From NCBI GenBank assembly GCA_963383645.1, contig OY726563.1:41496331-41560330 (forward strand): a stretch of DNA of 64,000 bases, read 5' to 3'. The translations under genes and the position numbers were made by a program. This stretch comes from Muscardinus avellanarius. Lineage: Eukaryota > Chordata > Mammalia > Rodentia > Gliridae. Below are positions 57,690-64,000 of the stretch, one piece after another (position 1 is the stretch's first letter; each line of letters opens with the position of its first letter). The notes beneath the pieces are model-generated. The model worked only from the letters and a program-made list of their open reading frames with translations, was not told the DNA's origin and searched no databases.

Positions 57690-59000
57690 GACCGCCTGGG
57701 CCCACGGAGACTTGGGGGGTGTGCCTCTTAGGAGAATGTAGCTGTCTCCAGAATAGTGGGAGCTTGAAGAGGCCCTGGACTACCAGGACAAGGAAACTGG
57801 GGGTGTCTAGAGGGGCCAAGAGGAACCAGGAGGAGGAACTAGAGAGATGGGCAAGAGCCTGGGGGGCATTGAGAGGGTCTAGGAGGGACCTGGGCAGTGT
57901 TCTGAGGAACTGAGAGGGGCCTGAGGTGGCCAAAGGGATCCTCAGGTTGAGAGATGATTCTAGAGGGGTCAGCTTGTGCCCAAGAGATGTCTCGGGGTGT
58001 CTAAAGGGACCAAGAAACAAGTGAGGAGCTCTCTATACCCTCAGACATTCTCAAAAAGGAAAAAGGGCCCAGACCCCTTAGTTGGGTTGGAGAGATTTGA
58101 CATGGGACCAGAAGCTGGGCATGGTGGCTCACGCATGTAATCCCAGTACTTGAGAGACCAAGATAGGAGGATGGCAGGTTCGAGGATAGCCTCAGCAAGT
58201 AGTGAGACTCTCATCAACCTAGTGAGACCCTGTTTCAAAAAATAAAACATAAAACAGGGCTGGGGATATAACTCAGAGGTAGAATGCCCTAGGGTTCAAT
58301 CCCCAGTACCACAAAAATAAATATAAAAAATAAATAGCAGAGGTGCTTGAAAGAGGCTGAGAGTATCTGGAGGCAGGGTGGTTCTAGAGGGGCTGAGAAA
58401 GGTGAATAGGGCTGTTCACACCCTCAAGACTCCTGGGGGAAAGGTAAGGGAGAGGAAGCCCCCTTATGGAACTGGAAAGGGGGCTGGCTGGTGTATCCCA
58501 AGAGTGGCTGTGAAGCCAGGAAAGTGTAAAGAGGCTGAAAAGTGTCTTGGGATTGCCTAGAGCTGCCAAGAATAGCCTGGGGGTGGTGTCTCCCTTCTAC
58601 AGGAGTTCCAGGGAAAGCAGAAGAGGTGAGGGCCCCCTCGTGGGGCAGGAGAGTAGAATATGGTAGCTAAAGGGGTAGATGTGACACCAGATTATTTTGT
58701 AAGAGGCTGAGAGGTATCTGGGACAGGGAGGTATCTGGAGGGGCTGAGGAAGCCTGGTCCACACTCCAAAGAGTTCTGGGGGAAGGAAAAGGGACCTGGG
58801 AAGTCCCAAGGGGCTGGGGCTCAACTGGACCAAAGTTGGACACAACCCCTGAGCACCCAGGCAATCTCAAAAGACTAAGAGGACAGGCACTCCCCAAAAA
58901 TGGGCTGGAGGGGGTGGGGTGCTGAAAGGGAGTTGGGTGTGTCTCCAGAAAGGGGGGCTGCTAGACCTTGAAGAAGGCTGGCAGGGAGGCCGGGAGAAGG
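57690..59000. repeat. degenerate ~175-bp tandem array upstream of KCND1 ATG
   Basis: AAGAGGCTGAGAG-type starts recur at about 58,351, 58,529 and 58,701. Each is followed by a CC(C/A)TC/AAGA...TCCTGGGGGAAAGG-like segment (58,420; 58,600; 58,770), with an equivalent at 58,033-58,060. Related GGGGCCAAGAGGAACCAGG phrases extend to 57,720. Removing the SINE at 58,110-58,315 restores the spacing. On the gene strand this is the KCND1 5' leader or upstream region. Confidence 0.6.
58110..58315 (+). mobile_element. dimeric SINE inside the KCND1 upstream array
   Basis: GCTGGGCATGGTGGCTCACG left half; right half GGCTGGGGATATAACTCAGA ending CAATCCCCAGTACCACAAAA. Confidence 0.85.
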
Positions 59001-59068
59001 CTGGGTCCCATTGATGGGGGCAGGTCTGGGGAAACCACACCCCGAGGGGCTGGCGGTGTGTGCTGGGC

Positions 59069-59115
59069 AGCAGCAATAGCAGCAGCAGCAGCAGGAGGAG
59101 GAGGAGGAGGAGAAA
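59069..59115. repeat. (GCA)n-(GGA)n trinucleotide tract
   Basis: AGCAGCAGCAATAGCAGCAG followed by CAGGAGGAGGAGGAGGAGG; on the KCND1 strand this is CTCCTCC...TGCTGC. A second, shorter GCAGCAGCAGCAACAGC occurs at 59,341-59,357. Confidence 0.9.
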
Positions 59116-59328
59116 GAGAAGCAGCCACAGCCAGGCCTGGGAGGGAAGGCGGTACAGGCAGGGGAGGGGGCTGGGTCCCTGGGAGGAGGCGGCTCTGGAA
59201 GGACAAGGTCCAGTGGGACCCTGGGGACTGTCCCAGGATGGGCTAGGAGGGCGTGGGGGCTGGACCACGGTAGGACAAGGACAGCGCTATTGGTGGCCCC
59301 CTCCCACTCCCCATAGGGCCGTCCTCAC

Positions 59329-59700
59329 CTGTGTCCCCGCTGCAGCAGCAGCAACAGCGATGGGGCTGGGGGTACCAAACACCGGAGCTGCCAGTCCCCT
59401 CTGCAGAGCTGCCGGAGTTCTCCTCCTCCTCCTCCGGCTCTCTCCCCGCCCCTCTGAGCTTGACGAGAGATGGAGATGCAGGGAGGGGCCTCCCTTGGCT
59501 CCCAGAGCCCCCTCCCCTAGGGCAGCCCAAGAGGGACCCTGGGGAGACTCCGCCTCCTACAAAGCTGGTTGGGCCTCAGTCGCGTCATCTGGAAAATGGG
59601 GGTGGCAGGAAGTTTTGCCAGTTCTCCGCACCTCCTTCCTGGACTCCCCCTCTTCCTGCCCAGTTTCTACCCCCCTCTGCCCCCAGGGGCCCCCACCCCC
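59329..59700 (-). promoter_or_regulatory. probable KCND1 promoter / non-coding 5' exon
   Basis: GC-rich stretch upstream of the array. On the minus strand it holds an excellent donor ACACAG|GTGAGGAC (exon end 59,329), compatible with a non-coding first exon splicing towards the coding exon. The acceptor near 57,700-57,720 (CACACCCCCCAAG) is only a candidate. Alternatively the whole 57.7-59.5 kb may be one long 5'UTR. Confidence 0.35.
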
Positions 59701-60419
59701 AGCCGCCTGAATCAGCAGCACTTAGCAGAACCGATCGATGGGGAGGCGTCTGTTAATGGCCCCAGAGCGGAGTGCCACGGGGAATGATGCAGCGCTGTGT
59801 CCCCTCCCTGCCCCCCAGGATATGGAAGGGCAGGAGAAGGGGGTTGGTTATAAGTGTGAGGGGCATTTCTCTAGATGGCCAGGCCTCCAAAACCACCCGC
59901 TTGGGGGCGTGGGTCAGAGCCCAGCTCTAAACAAGATTCCCTGTGGGACTGGAGGGCACATTTTCCACTGTTTTGAGATGTAAAATGAGGAGTAAGAGGA
60001 GTTCAGATGGGGACAATCCAGGCCCCACCCCCCTACCCAGACAGGCCCCATGCCAAGGGGACAGGCTTCTTTATATGTCCACATTCAGTGGCCTCCGATC
60101 ACACCACCATCCCTAGAGGGCTCTGCTCCTGGGTGGTAGTAGCAAGGAGAAAGGAGTGCCTCTGGCAGGCCTGGGTGGGTTCAGACCCCAGTTTTGCCAC
60201 ACTTATGTGTCCTTGAGCAAGAGATTTGCATTGTTTCCTCTTTTGTCAGATGGAGAGTTATCCCAAGTTGGTGGTATCATTTGGAGCATTAAATGAAATG
60301 ATGTGGGTGTGGGGATGACTCTGAGCCTAGCTCACAGAGGATGCCCAGTATTAAGTAACTAAGGGTGTGTGGTGAGGAGCGCAGAGTAATGCAGGAAGCC
60401 TGGTCTTTCAACCCTTTTA
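59701..60419. other. KCND1-GRIPAP1 intergenic, with a MIR
   Basis: 60,150-60,360 (GCCTGGGTGGGTTCAGACCC...GTTTCCTCTTTTGTCAGATG...GGATGCCCAGTATTAAGTA) is a MIR. The remainder is GC-rich single-copy DNA, with no gene seen. Confidence 0.55.
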
Positions 60420-60678
60420 CCCACCCATGAAATACTCCATTTGCTCACATTATACTCATCTGTCCATTTTTCCATCCCTCTACCCACCCATCTTCCCAAC
60501 TACATAACTAATGATCCCATCCATCCCCCCACCAACCCATCTATCCATTTAGTCATGAATCCATCCACTAACCCATGTGTTTGTTCACTCCATCCACCTA
60601 ACCATTCACCAACCTATCCGTATGTACCAATATCCTACACCCATCTACCTGTCCATTCATCTGCGGCTCCACCCATCA

Positions 60679-60731
<53 letters not shown>

Positions 60732-61301
60732 CGCGGTGCTGGAGATTGAACCTAGGGACATTCTATTTCTGAGCTACACGCCCAGGCTTGGTTTCTAAAT
60801 TAGGAAATGGTCTTGCTAAGCTGTTGCTGAGGGCTGGCTTTGAACCTGTGATCTTCCTGTCTCAGCCTCCCAAGAACTGGGATTACAGGCATGCACCATC
60901 TCACCCAGCCTCCACTCATTATTTATGCACCCACTTTACTTTTCCCATTCATTAGTTCATCCATCTGTACATTCCCATATTCATCTATCAATTTACTCTC
61001 AACCTGCCAAAACCCCATCCACCTAACTATATACCTAATTCATCCACCCACCCATTTATCCATGCATCTATACACCCATCTGTCCATTTACATTTCCATT
61101 TATCCATCCCTACCTACCCACTTACTGATCCATCTATCCATTTATTCATCTGACCACCTATCCATCTGTCCATTTATTTCCCAGCTGATTCAAAATTGAT
61201 CTGTGCAATCTTCTAATTATTTACCCATCAATCCATCCAACCACTTATCCATCCTCCCATCTGTCCACTCATCTACATCCACAACCCCATACGCATCCAT
61301 C

Positions 61302-61310
<9 letters not shown>
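60420..61310. repeat. long degenerate CCAT-type low-complexity tract
   Basis: Irregular repeats of CCATCCATC/ACCCATCTA/CCATTTAT on the plus strand. They are interrupted by (GT)20-(GC)n at 60,681-60,736 and a minus SINE at 60,737-60,915, and end in (CA)n 61,302-61,340. Non-coding. Confidence 0.9.
60737..60915 (-). mobile_element. dimeric SINE inside CCAT tract
   Basis: Right half GGTGCTGGAGATTGAACCTA, left half ...CTCAGCCTCCCAAGAACTGG...CACCCAGCC. Confidence 0.85.
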
Positions 61311-61340
<30 letters not shown>

Positions 61341-61846
61341 TTATGCTTCACTCAATTTGAAAGGTTGATCAGGGGAGGTGAGGGTGGACAGAGAGTAAAG
61401 TTGCAGTCACAGACCTCCCTCCCCATTCCATTCCGATAGAGTGACCTCCCCACCCCCAGCACATCCCTCTTGATTGAAAAGAACGAGACCAGACAGTCAG
61501 TGGGTGGGCCCGTCTGGCCAGATGGTATTTTGGCTGCACAGCCTTTACACACACACGCACACACACATGTTGCTAAAATGCTGAATACAGATCGCGCCCC
61601 CACCCAACACCCCCAATCCCAAATGCAGAGTAGCCAGGCTTCCAAACATAAATTAAAAAATAAAATAAAATTAAATTAAAAAGTTGGTCTCTGGGAGGGA
61701 GAGCTCATGCAGAGATGAAGGCAGAAGCCCCTGGGAGCCAGGACCAAGAAGGAGAAATTCCAGCCCCCTCCCTGGGGATTGCCATTCCCCAGGGGTCTCT
61801 GCCCTAAGAAGAGGTCATTAACACCAGCCATCAGGCCTCTAGCCCC
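61341..61846. other. downstream flank or 3'UTR of GRIPAP1
   Basis: No exon. Contains a CA/CG-rich run (61,545-61,568) and a plus-strand (AAATAAAATAAAATT) run near 61,655-61,682. If the ATTAAA below is not used, the GRIPAP1 3'UTR would extend into this stretch. Confidence 0.4.
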
Positions 61847-61852
61847 TTTAAT
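61847..61852 (-). terminator. possible GRIPAP1 polyadenylation signal ATTAAA
   Basis: Minus-strand ATTAAA (plus TTTAAT) lies 125 nt after the stop codon. This is the commonest variant signal. No AATAAA is seen on the minus strand in the next 500 nt, but a more distal variant is possible. Confidence 0.35.
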
Positions 61853-61976
61853 GTCCAGTCTTCCAAACTACTAGATTTGGATGCCATCCCCCATTTTCCC
61901 ACCACAGCCCAAGGGAGTGGCTTCCTGGGAGGGGGAGCGGATAGGAAGGGGAGGGAGTGGCCGCAGCCTGCAGGTC

Positions 61977-62069
61977 TTAGTTGGCTTCTCCAGGGTCTAG
62001 GTCAGGGTCAGGGGACCCCACGCACTCCTTGCTGAGCCGCACAATTTCCTGGGACAGAACTTCCATATC
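61977..62069 (-). CDS. GRIPAP1: GRIPAP1 terminal coding exon
   Basis: 30 codons plus stop: [20 protein letters not shown] then [10 protein letters not shown] and TAA (61,977-61,979). Acceptor GTTTCTTAG. The coiled coil ends at KECV and a short acidic tail follows. Confidence 0.93.
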   Translation of the reverse strand, partial: DMEVLSQEIVRLSKECVGSPDPDLDPGEAN

Positions 62070-62344
62070 CTAAGAAACAAATGAGCCATCAGGGGCCAGA
62101 GAAGGGGACAGGGGTACCACCTCATCAAACCTGGTATGTCCTATGTGATTTCCTTCTCCCTTATTAATCAATGTGCAGCGGTGTTTGGCCTGGGAAGGAA
62201 AAGTACTTGGAGCTCACAGAGCCCCCAGCAGAGAGCTGGGCATGGAGACGATGCAAAGATGGGTAGGGAGCCTTGGAGCTAAGAAGATGAGGTGGGTCAT
62301 CTTCTGTGGCCCAGTGCTGCTGGAGGATACAACTGCCACTCTTT

Positions 62345-62549
62345 CTTCTTCTTCTTTTTTTTTGGTGGTACTGGGGGTGGAACCCAGGGCTTTTTACCTC
62401 TGGGCTATTCTCCCAGATCTATTTTATATTTTTTTTTATTTGGAAACAGGGTCTCACTAAGTAGCTGAGGCTGGGTTCGAACCTGTGTGATCCTTTTGTC
62501 TCAGCCTCCCAAGCTCAGGGATTACAAACATGTGCCACCACGCCCAGCC
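62345..62549 (-). mobile_element. dimeric SINE in GRIPAP1 last intron
   Basis: TTTTTTGGTGGTACTGGGGG right half; left half ending GCCACCACGCCCAGC; T/TTC-rich flank is the A tail. Confidence 0.85.
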
Positions 62550-62639
62550 TGCCACCGTCTCTTCTACCAAATGTGAGAGTGCCTCTCCAAGGCAGGAGCT
62601 GAGTCTGACTCCTTTCTGACTCCCCAGAGATGGGAGCAT

Positions 62640-63050
62640 ATTTGGGAGGCAGGCTGGGTAAATGGACACGTGGCTGGCAAAAAGGTGGGCAGATGAGTTG
62701 TGCAAAGGACAGAAGGAGGATAAGTAGGCAGGAATGTCATTGGGTGGTCAAATAATGTAAGACAAAAAGTGACTGATGAGTAAACTAGAGAGAGGGGTAG
62801 GTCAGGAAAAAGGAAAGATGATTCTCTGGGTAAATTGTAGGGTGGGCCGATGGACAGATGGTAAATGGTTGAGTGAGTGTGGGTGTGAATGGATGAGTGG
62901 GTGGGTAGGACAGAGAGAAGAGTGAGAGACTAAACTGATAAAAAGATGGAAGATGAGAGTGTGAAAGGGTGGTAGAGGCATGGGTAGGGGATAGCTGGGA
63001 GGACAAAGGCTGGGTTGGTGGCTAGGACACTGACAGATGCCCTAGGGGCT
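62640..63050. repeat. degenerate TGGA/GGTG low-complexity tract
   Basis: Irregular GATGAGTGGGTGGGTAGG and GGTAAATGGTTGAGTGAGTG phrases on the plus strand, complementary in style to the CCAT tract at 60.4-61.3 kb; located in the last GRIPAP1 intron. Confidence 0.75.
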
Positions 63051-63111
63051 GCGTGGCTGGGGAGGGAGGGGGCCAGATGGACGAATGGGTAGGCTGGAGG
63101 GCCACACTTGC

Positions 63112-63266
63112 CTTGTGCAAGTGCATATTCTTGGTGAGCTGCTCCTCCAACATGTTCTGCAGCTTCTTGTTCATCTCCCGAAGGTTCTCGTCACCTGGTT
63201 TCACTAGGTCTCTCAGGACGCTGCCCAGTCCGCTGCGGTCTGTGTGGCCTGCTGCCACAGACACAT
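63112..63266 (-). CDS. GRIPAP1: GRIPAP1 penultimate coding exon
   Basis: Encodes [40 protein letters not shown] and [11 protein letters not shown], a helical, heptad-like coiled-coil segment. Acceptor CCCTTGCAG|AT starts in codon position 2. The 3' boundary AAG is followed by GCAAGT (plus 63,106-63,111), a GC donor; the nearest GT would break the frame. 155 nt. Confidence 0.93.
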
Positions 63267-63459
63267 CTGCAAGGGCCCAGGCTGAGCACCACCCCCTCGG
63301 CAGAGCCAGAGGAGAGACAGGCAGAGCCAGAGGAGAAGAGGGAAACAAAGAGCAGGGGGGAGGGGAGGGAAAGAAGCCATGGCCTGTAGGGGGTGATGCC
63401 TAACTCATGGAGCTGGAAAGATGCATAAATGCATGCGAAGTACAGAGCTCACAGTAAAC

Positions 63460-63890
63460 CCTTAGCACATGCCAGTGGCTCTTGTTCCAATAAATAAGGA
63501 AAGATCAGGAGGAGAAGGAGAAGGTTTGGAAAAAAGGAAAAAAGAAATAAAGTCCGGGAAGAGGAAAGAAGATGGAAGATGAATAGGAGAGAAGAAGGCC
63601 AGGGAAGAGAGAGAAGAGTTAAGGACCCACAAAAGAGCTAAAGATACAGAGAACAAAACCTGCACAGAGGCAGAACAGATATTGCCAGTGAGGAGAAGGA
63701 GGGGAGACAGAAAAAAGAAACACAAGGAGAAGATAGAAGAAGGAAAGAAAAGAAGAAGGTAAGACATAGGGAGAAGAAAGAAAATGGAAAAGGCCAGAGA
63801 AACCCATAGAGAATGGAATGGAGAGACAACAGGGACACAGGGAGGGGAGGGAGAGGAGGCAAGATGGAGGCAAGATATAGACAGAGCTTC
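63460..63890. repeat. purine-rich (GA) tract
   Basis: About 0.4 kb where the plus strand is overwhelmingly A/G (GGAAAGAAAAGAAGAAGG types); pyrimidine-rich on the GRIPAP1 sense strand. Confidence 0.9.
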
Positions 63891-64000
63891 CCTGCTCTCC
63901 CTCATGAATCGTGGTCTTGTCAGTGGCTTTGCTGAGTTCCATGAGGAGAGAAGCCATGGCATAGAACAAGGGAGTGGAGCAGGTGAAGGCTGGACCGGGG

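Larger units (their letters stand above)
61847..64000 (-). other. GRIPAP1: GRIPAP1 gene, 3' end (last two coding exons)
   Basis: GRIPAP1 (GRASP-1) is a long coiled-coil protein that acts as a Rab4 effector on recycling endosomes and in AMPA-receptor trafficking. Two exons at the right edge encode its C-terminal 82 residues ([20 protein letters not shown]..., ...[20 protein letters not shown]...), matching the human C-terminus from memory. All upstream exons lie beyond 64,000; no credible exon was found in 63,267-64,000. Same strand and order as in human Xp11.23. Confidence 0.93.

Noticed and set aside
57129..57731. 200-codon plus-strand frame opposite KCND1 exon 1
   Set aside because: GC-rich shadow of the channel exon, with no recognisable domain and conserved protein on the other strand.
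58867..59268. Pro/Leu-rich minus-strand frame upstream of KCND1 as an N-terminal extension or upstream gene
   Set aside because: Low complexity, derived from trinucleotide repeats and GC-rich leader; not joined in frame to KCND1 by credible splice sites.
60441..61439. Frames rich in HPPTHP/YPSIHL repeats
   Set aside because: Translation of the CCAT low-complexity tract.
63900..64000. Minus-strand frame ...MASLLMELSKATDKTTIHE... as a further GRIPAP1 exon
   Set aside because: It looks helical, but no plausible GT or GC donor follows in the required phase, and I cannot match the peptide to the known protein. Possibly a real exon with an unusual boundary; left uncalled.

Overview
This is mammalian genomic DNA. 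It holds split genes with GT-AG introns, and a very large share of it is interspersed repeat. The dominant repeat is a two-part SINE with a 7SL-derived B1-like left half and a tRNA-derived ID-like right half (the B1-dID design), plus stand-alone ID copies. That combination points to a rodent of the squirrel/dormouse/beaver side rather than mouse or rat; species-level placement is inference. The three genes found (OTUD5, KCND1, GRIPAP1), all on the minus strand and in this order, match the arrangement I know from human Xp11.23, so the window is most likely X-linked.

Layout. 1-42,078 is the 5' part of OTUD5 (minus strand). Coding exons 1-5 lie at 41,485-42,078, 26,179-26,272, 7,666-7,730, 7,418-7,589 and 7,186-7,334; they encode the first 358 residues, including the whole OTU catalytic triad. 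The remaining 3' exons are outside the window. Its introns 1, 2 and 5 are large and packed with SINEs, old LINE-1 pieces and MIRs. 42,079-43,050 is a GC-rich, CpG-rich promoter region with inverted CCAAT boxes. 43,190-46,470 is the repeat-rich spacer to the next gene.

46,477-about 59,500 is KCND1 (minus), complete in its coding part: six coding exons reconstruct a 648-residue Kv4.1 channel, with a 3'UTR ending near an AATAAA at 46,477-46,482. Upstream of the start codon lies a degenerate tandem array (57.7-59.0 kb) and then a GC-rich probable promoter/5' exon. 59,500-61,840 is intergenic, with long CCAT-type low-complexity DNA. 61,840-64,000 is the 3' end of GRIPAP1 (minus): the last two coding exons, separated by an intron that starts with GC rather than GT.

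The genes are not an operon and share no direct pathway that the sequence shows: OTUD5 is a deubiquitinase, KCND1 an A-type potassium channel, GRIPAP1 an endosomal Rab4/AMPA-receptor trafficking factor. The most unusual object is a probable composite retroelement at 8,245-8,920. It has a 5' array of about 49-50-bp repeats with a two-unit alternation, a unique 3' part with CCAAT/TTTAAAA/AATAAA-like signals, an A-rich tail and a 16-bp target-site duplication. In architecture, though not in visible sequence, it recalls primate SVA elements. Other points of interest are a perfect 17-bp-stem hairpin in OTUD5 intron 2, a SINE subfamily with altered halves, nested SINE insertions with clear target duplications, and tandem arrays in the KCND1 5' region and OTUD5 intron 1. 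No bacterial, viral or toxin genes were seen. Repeat boundaries are read by eye and are approximate unless a target-site duplication is given.
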